DNA from: Methanobacteriota archaeon
Lineage (GTDB): Archaea > Halobacteriota > Methanomicrobia > Methanomicrobiales > Methanoculleaceae
NCBI GenBank assembly: GCA_016841955.1
Contig: JAENYE010000001.1
Span: 1-64,000, forward strand
DNA: 64,000 nucleotides
Direction: 5' to 3'
Shown here: piece after piece, positions 18,515-25,573 of the stretch
Numbering within the stretch: the first letter of the stretch is position 1
Layout of the letters: every line of letters starts with the position of its first letter
The notes under the pieces: model-generated
The model's database searches: none
Seen by the model: only the letters and a program-made list of their open reading frames with translations
What the model was told of the DNA's origin: nothing
Program-made: the position numbers and the translations under genes

Positions 18515-19389
18515 AACGCCAGCGCCTCCTCATACCGCGTGGAGAACGGGATCGCCGCAACCGCCCCGATCGCGCCCCGGCCGTCCATGATGACGGAGAG
18601 CCGCCGGTCGTCGAGGGCGGCAAGGTCGTCGGCCGAGACCTCGCCCCGTTTCACGCGCCCGCCGAACTCCTCGAGCGGCGACGGGTCGAACCCGCGCCAG
18701 ACCGCCATCCCGGTCTCCTCCGAGAGCGTGTACTCCTCCAGGTAGTCGCGGTAGTGCCGGACCAGTCCAACGGGATCGGAGGTGGCGAACTCGCAGGCGA
18801 TGGCGACGCAGTTCTTGGTCCGGTAGGGGACGGGATAGAGCTGCACGATGGTGTGGGAGAGGTAGCGGGAACGGTCGTCCTCGACGGCCCGTGCGATGTT
18901 GTGGGCCAGCGTCCAGGTGGCGCCCTCTTCCGGGGTATCGGTGTCGTCGACCCCGACGATCACTCGCTCACGCCGGGGGAGCCAGATCGTCGATCCTGCG
19001 AGGCGGCCCCCTCCGGCAGGATCGCTCTCGTGGCGGGCGACGCCCGCGGCCCCGGCACGGCAGATGGATGCCCCCACGCCCCCGCCGCCGAGGCCCCGGT
19101 AGGTGACGGCGATCTCGTCTCCTTCGACGGCGACACCGGCTATCCCCGCCGGAAAGACCGAACCCTCAAGCGCGAGGTCGGCGCTGCCGGTCGAAAGAAG
19201 GTAGCGGTTGGTCGCCCCCACGGTGCGGACGGCGCGGACGAGCGGGCTCTGCGCATAGTGGCGCTTCACCCACATCGCACCGCCGGTGCAGTCGAAGAAC
19301 TCGATGAGCTCCACCTGCCCGGCGCTATCGTCGGCCACCGCCACGATCTGTGGATACCGTATCGTATACGGATCAGAGAGTCTCTCCAT
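18496..19389 (-). CDS. TiaS-like DDTD-motif protein, probably methanogenesis marker 11 family (copy 1)
   Basis: A 297-residue protein with VIVGVDDTDTPEEGATW (residues 144-160). The GxDDTD core is the ATP/metal-binding motif of TiaS, the tRNA-Ile2 agmatidine synthase, whose kinase-like domain phosphorylates its target. I believe it belongs to the methanogen-specific marker protein 11 family, of unknown function. It lacks the OB-fold and Zn-ribbon tRNA-binding parts of TiaS. It is a tandem paralogue of the next gene. The ATG at 19389 was chosen over an in-frame TTG at 19407 because homology and spacing to a GAGG fit better. It overlaps its neighbours on both sides. Confidence 0.78.
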   Translation of the reverse strand: MERLSDPYTIRYPQIVAVADDSAGQVELIEFFDCTGGAMWVKRHYAQSPLVRAVRTVGATNRYLLSTGSADLALEGSVFPAGIAGVAVEGDEIAVTYRGLGGGGVGASICRAGAAGVARHESDPAGGGRLAGSTIWLPRRERVIVGVDDTDTPEEGATWTLAHNIARAVEDDRSRYLSHTIVQLYPVPYRTKNCVAIACEFATSDPVGLVRHYRDYLEEYTLSEETGMAVWRGFDPSPLEEFGGRVKRGEVSADDLAALDDRRLSVIMDGRGAIGAVAAIPFSTRYEEALALWNGIG

Positions 19390-20329
19390 ACAGCCCAGCC
19401 GCCTCAACGCCTTTGTTCCCCCAGAGAACGGCGCCCAGTGCTCCTATCCGCCCTTTCCGTGCGTTCGAGTCGATGAACCGGACGCCCATCCGGGCGGCCT
19501 CCGCCTCCGCGTCATCGACCGTCAGGATCTCGGTCTTGACCCGTTTTAAGTAGGGGGACTCCTCCGCAAACGCAATCCCCCGGTGGACGGCGATACCGGT
19601 GTCGTTGCTGACCGCTTCCGACTCGATGAAGTCGCGGACGTACTCGAGGAGCGCATCCACCCTCCCGGGGCGGACCGCGAAGTTCAGGGCGGACCCGACG
19701 CAGTTGGTGGTCTTCTTCGGGACCGCGGGATTCAGCTGCACGAGGCGCATGTCCAGGTACTCGACCCCGGGGATCGTGCAGGCCTCGGCGCATTGGAGCG
19801 CAAGCACCCACGTGGCGCCTTCCTCGCGGGTGTCGGTGTCGTCGATCCCGATCGTCACCTTCTCATACAGCGGTGATGCGATCCGGACCCGGCAGACCCG
19901 GGCGCCGCCGATCTTGAGATCGTCTTCGGAGGGGTACTCGGCCCGGGTCACCCCCGGCGCCTGGGTCAGGCAGGCGGCGACGCCGACGCCCGCTCCCGCG
20001 ATCCCGGACCAGGTCGTCACCACTTCGTCTCCGGCGACCTCGACCCCCTCGAGCGCCTGCCCGCCGATCTCCTGGCCGGCAGCCCCGAACTTCGCCGGGG
20101 ATACACCCAGCCGGGCGAGCATCGTCATCGTCGTGCCCTCGACGTGGCAGGACTGGATTGCACCTTTCGCCCGCACCCGGTTCGCCGCATCCCACTCGAT
20201 GGTCCCTCGGGCCCGGCAATGCTCGCGGATCTCCGCAAGACCGGCGTTCTGGTCGACCATGGCGAGATACTTCATCGAGAACAACGGCCCGAACCGGGCC
20301 CTGACTTCGTCGGGCGTGAGCGTAATCAT
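19373..20329 (-). CDS. TiaS-like DDTD-motif protein, methanogenesis marker 11-like (copy 2)
   Basis: A 318-residue paralogue of the preceding protein and the first gene of the cluster. The signature is VTIGIDDTDTREEGATW (158-174), followed by conserved QLNPAVPKKTTNCVGSAL; copy 1 has QLYPVPYRTKNCVAIAC at the same place. The N-terminal half, about 150 residues, differs from TiaS. A phosphotransferase-type reaction is the best guess from the motif; the substrate is unknown. GGTGA lies 4 bases before the ATG. Upstream on the minus strand are a TTAAATACC TATA-like box and two direct repeats. Confidence 0.78.
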   Translation of the reverse strand: MITLTPDEVRARFGPLFSMKYLAMVDQNAGLAEIREHCRARGTIEWDAANRVRAKGAIQSCHVEGTTMTMLARLGVSPAKFGAAGQEIGGQALEGVEVAGDEVVTTWSGIAGAGVGVAACLTQAPGVTRAEYPSEDDLKIGGARVCRVRIASPLYEKVTIGIDDTDTREEGATWVLALQCAEACTIPGVEYLDMRLVQLNPAVPKKTTNCVGSALNFAVRPGRVDALLEYVRDFIESEAVSNDTGIAVHRGIAFAEESPYLKRVKTEILTVDDAEAEAARMGVRFIDSNARKGRIGALGAVLWGNKGVEAAGLYGETL

Positions 20330-20340
20330 GATGTCACCGG

Positions 20341-20378
20341 AATTATCGTTAACAAAATTATCGTTGATAACGGTATTT
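20341..20378 (-). promoter_or_regulatory. Predicted promoter with direct-repeat operator for the aks cluster
   Basis: A 10-bp direct repeat, AATTATCGTT on the plus strand, occurs at 20341-20350 and 20356-20365, one and a half helical turns apart. On the minus strand it lies between a TATA-like TTAAATACC (around 20371-20379) and the ATG at 20329, where a repressor site would be expected. This is prediction from sequence only. Confidence 0.45.
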
Positions 20379-20546
20379 AAGAGGATCGATCAGGATAAGA
20401 GGGGCGGCGGGGACCGGGCTCCGGCGAAGGGGTGGCGGGTGAGGGAGGCTCTTATACGTGCATGGGTCCCTCGCCGCAGGCGTGGGTAACGATGATGCAC
20501 GGGGGGCGGTTCTTTCATGAGGGAGGGAAGCCCGAATCGAGGGAAA

Positions 20547-20626
20547 AACCCGGTACAGTGGACCGTGGGAATATCGCCATAGGGGGAGGGGCTGACGGGG
20601 AGGGGGGAGCATCCCCCCTCCCCTGT
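20547..20626. repeat. Dispersed repeat, right copy (inverted relative to 1-80)
   Basis: Reverse complement of 1-80 at about 94% identity. It carries the same G-run/C-run palindrome at 20597-20623. The surrounding 20330-20917 gap (588 bp) otherwise holds the aks promoter, a second perfect hairpin at 20683-20705 and the ftr terminator. No gene is supported here. The element may be a member of a genome-wide repeat family. Confidence 0.8.
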
Positions 20627-20682
20627 CTCTACTCTGTACGCGGACACCTGTAACCCCCACCCCACCCGGCCTCCGGCCTCCT

Positions 20683-20705
20683 CCCCCGCCCCTGAGGGGC
20701 GGGGG
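20683..20705. repeat. Perfect G/C inverted repeat
   Basis: Ten-base arms (CCCCCGCCCC and its complement) around a TGA loop, 57 bp from the dispersed repeat. The role is not known. It lacks a following T-run on the plus strand, so it is not an obvious intrinsic terminator. Confidence 0.6.
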
Positions 20706-20903
20706 CAGTTTGTGGCGATATCCAGTGGAAATCCGTGTCATTGGTTTGCGGCTGACCAATGGTGCAACGGACAGCGTATACAAAATTCGAATCGTTTCAA
20801 GAGGTCAACTCTTCGCCATCAGACTAGGAGACTCCACCAATCACCAGCCCCACGGCCCCCGCCAACAGGATCAACCAGACAGCAGCCCAAAGAGCCACAG
20901 CAA

Positions 20904-20917
20904 CAAAAAAAAGAGAG
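20904..20917 (-). terminator. T-rich terminator after ftr
   Basis: On the minus strand the ftr stop codon is followed within a few bases by a run of nine T residues (plus-strand A-run at 20904-20912), typical of archaeal T-tract terminators. Confidence 0.6.
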
Positions 20918-21826
20918 TTAAAGATACTCGGCCAGGACATCCTTCAGCTCGAACTTGAACGGCCCGAGACTGCCGCCGAAGTTTCCGGCGCTGATGAACT
21001 TCACGCCCGGCACCTTGGATGCCGCACGGATACCCTCGGCCATCGCGGTCTTGATCGAGTCCTCGTCGACACCGTCGATGACGATCTCGTAGACCGCCTT
21101 GACACCCTCGGGGACCTTGCTGCCCTCGACCTTCTCTCTCAGCGTCGGGCAGTAGGCCTCGTTCGTGCTTGCGCCCATAAACTTGTACTTGTTGCTCCCG
21201 ACCTTCGAGCCGCTCGCGACGATGCCGCCCGGGAAGGGCGTGATGACACCGCAGACGCCGCTGATGGCGTCGACCGCCGCCTGGGCGGCCGTAAGGGCGG
21301 CCATCTGGTTCTCGCCCATGATGAAGAAGTTACCGCCGGCAACGCCCTTGACGGCGCCGAACTCCTCCTCACCGATATACTCGCCCTCCATGATCGGGAT
21401 AGCCCATACCGTCCTGCCGCCGACCTCGCGCTTCTCCTCGAACCCGTCGCCGAAGAAGTGGAGTTTGACCGGGAGCTTCTCCGGGACCTCGGCGACGACG
21501 TCCGCGAGACCGTCGAAGACCGCCGTCGTCGGGGCGGTGAGGATGCACTCGGCGAGGCGCTCAACGACCTGCTCTTTGAGCTTCTTCTTGCTCGCACAGA
21601 TCATGATTGCATAGCCGGGGCGGCCGTCGGGGGTCTCGTCGGCGGAGACGAAGCAGTCGATACCTGCCTCTGCCGGACACCCGATGGTGGAGGTGGCAAA
21701 GCCGACGGCCTCCACTGCTGCCTTGTATGCCCACTCCTCGGTGACGGCGGTGATAATGGGCCGTGCCACCCAGGTCGGGAACGCCTCTGCATAGGTATCG
21801 TCAATAGTAACGCCATTCAATTCCAT
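20918..21826 (-). CDS. ftr: Formylmethanofuran:tetrahydromethanopterin formyltransferase
   Basis: Second enzyme of CO2 reduction to methane: it moves the formyl group from formylmethanofuran to tetrahydromethanopterin. It is a cytoplasmic, soluble enzyme. The 302-residue length and start [19 protein letters not shown] match the family, as do [17 protein letters not shown] and the C-terminal [16 protein letters not shown]. It is transcribed alone and divergently from the fwd-hdr operon, with about 780 bp between their starts. Confidence 0.97.
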   Translation of the reverse strand: MELNGVTIDDTYAEAFPTWVARPIITAVTEEWAYKAAVEAVGFATSTIGCPAEAGIDCFVSADETPDGRPGYAIMICASKKKLKEQVVERLAECILTAPTTAVFDGLADVVAEVPEKLPVKLHFFGDGFEEKREVGGRTVWAIPIMEGEYIGEEEFGAVKGVAGGNFFIMGENQMAALTAAQAAVDAISGVCGVITPFPGGIVASGSKVGSNKYKFMGASTNEAYCPTLREKVEGSKVPEGVKAVYEIVIDGVDEDSIKTAMAEGIRAASKVPGVKFISAGNFGGSLGPFKFELKDVLAEYL

Positions 21827-22230
21827 GGACAGAATACACCTCGTTTGCTACAATGTTACGATGTGGACAGAATAAGGTTTCTTTTTTTCCCGGCGGCGCA
21901 GCGGGCTGGTGCCGGGGAATCATGGGGGTCCAAACCGCGCGGTCTCCCTGCGGCCCCGTCCACCCACCGATATCCGCCTTCCCGGCAGGTAAATGTAAAA
22001 GGAACCGGGAAAGAGGATCCCGGGACATCCCTGGGTTCCTCCGTTGCACCTTCCAGGCGCGGAACGGCCATGTATCCCACACCTGCAGCAGGGACCGGGT
22101 TAAGCACGCCCCAGGGAGGCAGACCCGCCCGGCGGCGCTATCCCGGATGCGGCAGCGGGATCGCGGGCGCAGGATCCGGGCGGGTCCTTCCGGGCGAGCT
22201 CGGGCATTCGTCACGGAGGGAGAAGAATCA

Positions 22231-22323
22231 ATGGATACAGAAACGGTTACTACTCAAACCGCGCAACGGCCGATGGCCCCCCACCGGCAGGCGGGAAGGG
22301 ATTATACCCGGCTCGCGAGGTAA
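22231..22323 (+). CDS. Possible small peptide, 30 residues
   Basis: An ATG at 22231 preceded by GGAGGGAGAA opens a 30-codon frame ending in TAA at 22321-22323. The predicted peptide is hydrophilic (starts MDTETVTTQTAQRP) and I recognise nothing in it. The ribosome-binding site is good, but composition gives no further support; it may be chance. Confidence 0.2.
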   Translation: MDTETVTTQTAQRPMAPHRQAGRDYTRLAR

Positions 22324-22560
22324 TCCGGCCTGATCTTAACGCTGCCGGCCCAAATCGGCCACCGATTTTCATCAAGAACCCCCATTTACAATTTAAGGTT
22401 TTGCTTTTCCCGTCAGCCCCGGAAGTGCATTTGACGACGAGATTTTGAACATCGGATTAACATAACAACCGTTTTAATTTATAAAATTTGACGGATAATC
22501 ATAGTTCTGGAATATAAGACTGCCGGATTTCAGAAAGTTTATGTATATTCTTTGACAATT

Positions 22561-22585
22561 CTTTTTATATCGATTTTTAATCGAT
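22561..22585 (+). promoter_or_regulatory. TATA box with palindromic operator upstream of fwdG
   Basis: CTTTTTATAT at 22561-22570 is a good archaeal TATA element. Overlapping its end is a perfect dyad, ATCGATT-TTT-AATCGAT (22569-22585), 20 bp before the fwdG ATG. The dyad lies between TATA and the expected transcription start, the position for a repressor site. The regulator is unknown. Confidence 0.5.
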
Positions 22586-22605
22586 CAGATCTGGTGCGTG
22601 ATACC

Positions 22606-22878
22606 ATGGCATTTGCATTGCACATCAATATGGAACGATGTACAGGCTGCAATAACTGCGTGGTGGCATGTCCGGTCGACGCTCTCGAGCTCTACACCGA
22701 AGATCCGGTGACAAAGGAGAAGATCTACAAGGTCAAAGACGGCAAAGCCGTCATCCTTGATTTCAACTCCGAGCTCTGCGCCGGTTGCGGCGTATGCGTC
22801 CAGGCATGCCCCTATGGGGTTATCAAGCTTGCAGGACCGTGGGAGAGCCGGGCTAAGGCCCGAAAAGTGGAAGCCTAG
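22606..22878 (+). CDS. fwdG: Formylmethanofuran dehydrogenase ferredoxin subunit FwdG
   Basis: Small electron-carrier subunit of formylmethanofuran dehydrogenase, 90 residues, with two [4Fe-4S] motifs: CTGCNNCVVACP and CAGCGVCVQACP. It passes low-potential electrons to the catalytic tungsten or molybdenum site in FwdB. First gene of the ten-gene fwdGF-hdrCBA-mvhD-fwdDBAC operon. The start at 22606 places the first cysteine at residue 12; an in-frame upstream ATG at 22552 would add residues lacking homology and would precede the TATA box. fwdF follows after 15 bp. Confidence 0.9.
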   Translation: MAFALHINMERCTGCNNCVVACPVDALELYTEDPVTKEKIYKVKDGKAVILDFNSELCAGCGVCVQACPYGVIKLAGPWESRAKARKVEA

Positions 22879-22893
22879 GAGTGATACTAGAAT

Positions 22894-24063
22894 ATGGCAT
22901 TGTTTCCAAAGTATTCCAAAACGCGGGAAGGACAGAACGTCATCATGGAGCAGAGGCTCCTGAAGGCGGTCAACAACCTGATCCTTAACGCAGAGACGTG
23001 CACTGGCTGCGGCATCTGTGTCGACGCCTGCCCCGAAGAGGCAATCGTGCTCGGACCTGTCGGTGCGACACGCCGCGGGGCAATCGACTACGCAGAACCT
23101 GTCGATGTCAACCCTGAGAAGTGTTCGTACTGTGGTGTCTGTGTCATCATGTGCCCCTTCAATGCGATGACGCTCAAGATTGACGGGGAGGAGAGGCTCC
23201 CGATTCTTGAGAAGGAGGGATTCCCCACCTACGACATGGTCACCGTAATCGACGAGGAGAAGTGCGACCTTTGCACCATCTGTGAAGAAGCCTGCCCGAG
23301 GGACGCCATCGTACGCGATGTCCCCGCATTCGAGGGCAGCGACGAAGCCGGCAAACCGCGTCAGGCTGCACTGCAGACCAAGACCACGTTTGCCGTCGAC
23401 ACCGAGAAGTGCGACGTCTGCGGCATCTGCGGCGAGCTCTGCCCGAGCGTCACCGTCGTCCGCAACGCCCCTGACCCCGAGACCGGCAAGATCGAAGGGG
23501 AAGTCAAGTGGGAAGAGAGCACCTGCGACGGCTGCATGATCTGCGTCGAGGCCTGCCCCCAGGAGTGCATCACCCTCGAACGCGAAATCATCAGCGACAA
23601 GCTGCCCGGCAAGGTCAGTATCGAGCAGGACAACTGCTGCACCTGTACCTGGTGCGTCGAGACCTGCCCCCAGGAGGCAGTCACCGTCGAGAAGATCTTC
23701 GAGGGAGACATCGAGATCAACCCCGAGAAGTGCCCCGGCGGCTGTTCGACCTGTGTTGAGGTCTGCCCCTGCAACGCGCTCTACCTGCCCACCCCCCTCC
23801 CGGCAAAGGAGATGAAAGGACAGGTCGAGGCCAACATCGCCATCAACAAGGACTTCTGTATCCTCTGCGGCGCCTGCGTCAACGCCTGCCCGAGCGAGGA
23901 TGCGATCATCCTGCGGCGGACGGGTATCCGGATGAAGGATAAGGAGACGGAACTCTTCAAGCAGATCAAGGAGAAGCTGCTCGCCCCGAGGACGTCGAAG
24001 GTCAAAGAGACCGCCCCCGGAGAGGTCGAGATCAAAGTTCTGGGAGAAGCAGAAGAGGCATGA
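22894..24063 (+). CDS. fwdF: Polyferredoxin subunit FwdF of formylmethanofuran dehydrogenase
   Basis: A 389-residue polyferredoxin with eight Cys motifs of the CxxCxxCxxxCP type, from CTGCGICVDACP (about residue 36) to CILCGACVNACP (about 321). The seventh is altered to CPGGCSTCVEVCP. Together they can form an electron wire of eight [4Fe-4S] clusters between the heterodisulfide reductase and the formylmethanofuran dehydrogenase core. It lies between fwdG and hdrC, which fits a physical bridge between the two enzymes. Confidence 0.93.
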   Translation: MALFPKYSKTREGQNVIMEQRLLKAVNNLILNAETCTGCGICVDACPEEAIVLGPVGATRRGAIDYAEPVDVNPEKCSYCGVCVIMCPFNAMTLKIDGEERLPILEKEGFPTYDMVTVIDEEKCDLCTICEEACPRDAIVRDVPAFEGSDEAGKPRQAALQTKTTFAVDTEKCDVCGICGELCPSVTVVRNAPDPETGKIEGEVKWEESTCDGCMICVEACPQECITLEREIISDKLPGKVSIEQDNCCTCTWCVETCPQEAVTVEKIFEGDIEINPEKCPGGCSTCVEVCPCNALYLPTPLPAKEMKGQVEANIAINKDFCILCGACVNACPSEDAIILRRTGIRMKDKETELFKQIKEKLLAPRTSKVKETAPGEVEIKVLGEAEEA

Positions 24064-24073
24064 GGGATAGCCA

Positions 24074-24655
24074 ATGGCAGTGAAAAAAGACTATAAGGAC
24101 CAGCAACTCGCTGAGAAACTCCGGGACAGGAAGTACTACATTCCTGACAGCAACCCCGAGTTTATCAAAGACGTGGAGAAGATCGGGCAGACGGCCGCCC
24201 ACATGTGCTACCAGTGCGGCACCTGCACCGGTTCGTGCCCCTCGGCACCCCGGAGTTCGTACCGTATCCGGCTGTTCATGCGCAAGGCAGTCCTCGGTCT
24301 CGAGGAAGAGTGCCTCACCGACCCGGACCTCTGGCTCTGCACCACCTGTTACAGCTGCACCGACCGGTGCCCCCGGAACCTCGCGCCGACCGACGCGATC
24401 ATGGCGATGCGGAACCTGGCGTTCAAGCGGGACATCATTCCGCGCAACTTCCTCCAGACCGTCCAGCTGATCTACAAGAGCGGTCACGGCGTCCCCAACA
24501 ACGACGCGAACCGCGCCGCACGGAAGAAACTCGGCCTCGAGGAGGAGCCTGAGACGACGCTCAAGTACCCCGAGTACCTGCCCGGCATCAGGAAGATCCT
24601 CGACCACTACAGGCTGAAAGAGAACGCGGACAGGATCCTCGCGGAGGGAGAGTGA
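24074..24655 (+). CDS. hdrC: Heterodisulfide reductase subunit C
   Basis: Iron-sulfur subunit of the soluble, flavin-bifurcating heterodisulfide reductase, 193 residues. Two [4Fe-4S] motifs: CYQCGTCTGSCP and CTTCYSCTDRCP. It relays electrons from HdrA to the catalytic HdrB. No membrane segment, as expected for the cytoplasmic form. It follows fwdF by 10 bp and precedes hdrB by 4 bp. Confidence 0.96.
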   Translation: MAVKKDYKDQQLAEKLRDRKYYIPDSNPEFIKDVEKIGQTAAHMCYQCGTCTGSCPSAPRSSYRIRLFMRKAVLGLEEECLTDPDLWLCTTCYSCTDRCPRNLAPTDAIMAMRNLAFKRDIIPRNFLQTVQLIYKSGHGVPNNDANRAARKKLGLEEEPETTLKYPEYLPGIRKILDHYRLKENADRILAEGE

Positions 24656-24659
24656 AACC

Positions 24660-25562
24660 ATGAGCGGAAACAATCACCAGTATGCATTCTTCCTCGGGTG
24701 CATCGCCCCGAACCGGTACCCCGGCATCGAGGCGGCGGCCATTCGGACCAGCAAGAACGTCGGCATCGACCTTCTCCCCCTGAAGGGCGCAAGCTGCTGC
24801 CCGGCACCGGGTGCGTTCGGTTCGATCGACTTAAACGTCTGGTACGCGATGGCGGCCCGGAACGTCGTGCTCGCCGAGCAGATGGGCATGGATATCGCCC
24901 TGGTCTGCAACGGGTGCTACAAGTCGATCTACGAAGTCAACCACAAACTGAAGCACAACGACGAACTCCGCGACGGAGTCAACGAGGTGCTCAAAGAGAT
25001 CGACATGGAGTTCAAGGGGAGCGTCGACGTCTGGCACCTTGCCGAGCTCTACTACGACCCCAAGATCGTAGGCGTCAAGAAGATCGCCGACAGCATCAAG
25101 CGCCCCCTGACCGGTGCGAAGATCGCCGTCCACTACGGCTGCCACCTGATGAAGCCGAGCAAAGAGCGGCACTTCGGGGACACCGAGAACCCGATGTGGA
25201 TCGAGGAACTCGTCGCCGCTCTCGGCGCCGAGCCGGTCCAGTACCGCAACAAGATGCAGTGCTGTGGTGCCGGCGGCGGTGTCCGCGGATACGACCTGGC
25301 ACATGCGCTCGATATCACGAACGAGAAGATGATCAATATGCAGGACGTAGGCGTCGATGCAGTCACCGAAGTCTGTCCGTTCTGTCAGCTCCAGTTCGAC
25401 CGCGGCCAGATCGAGATCAAGGAGAAGTTCGGTGTCGAATACGGCATCCCCGTCCTGCACTACAACGAACTCCTGGGACTGGCACAGGGCATGAGCCCGG
25501 ACGAGCTTGCACTCGACCTCCATGCCATCGATGTTGAGCCGTTCCTGAAGAAGATCCTGTGA
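24660..25562 (+). CDS. hdrB: Heterodisulfide reductase subunit B
   Basis: Catalytic subunit that reduces the CoM-S-S-CoB heterodisulfide, 300 residues. It has the two cysteine-rich CCG-type motifs that bind noncubane [4Fe-4S] clusters: SCCPAPGAF with CNGCYKS in the first half, and GCHLMKPS, QCCGAGGGVRG and CPFCQLQFD in the second. The end overlaps the reading region of hdrA, whose ATG lies 11 bp beyond the hdrB stop. Confidence 0.96.
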   Translation: MSGNNHQYAFFLGCIAPNRYPGIEAAAIRTSKNVGIDLLPLKGASCCPAPGAFGSIDLNVWYAMAARNVVLAEQMGMDIALVCNGCYKSIYEVNHKLKHNDELRDGVNEVLKEIDMEFKGSVDVWHLAELYYDPKIVGVKKIADSIKRPLTGAKIAVHYGCHLMKPSKERHFGDTENPMWIEELVAALGAEPVQYRNKMQCCGAGGGVRGYDLAHALDITNEKMINMQDVGVDAVTEVCPFCQLQFDRGQIEIKEKFGVEYGIPVLHYNELLGLAQGMSPDELALDLHAIDVEPFLKKIL

Positions 25563-25573
25563 GGTGCAAATAC

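Larger units (their letters stand above)
21827..22605. promoter_or_regulatory. Long divergent intergenic region between ftr and fwdG
   Basis: A 779-bp region with promoters for ftr (left) and the fwd-hdr operon (right). The left two thirds are GC-rich without a convincing gene. The right third, 22370-22600, is AT-rich and has several TATA-like boxes: TTTATAAAA near 22477, TTTATGTATATT near 22538 and CTTTTTATAT at 22561. A possible 30-codon plus-strand frame is listed separately. Confidence 0.5.
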
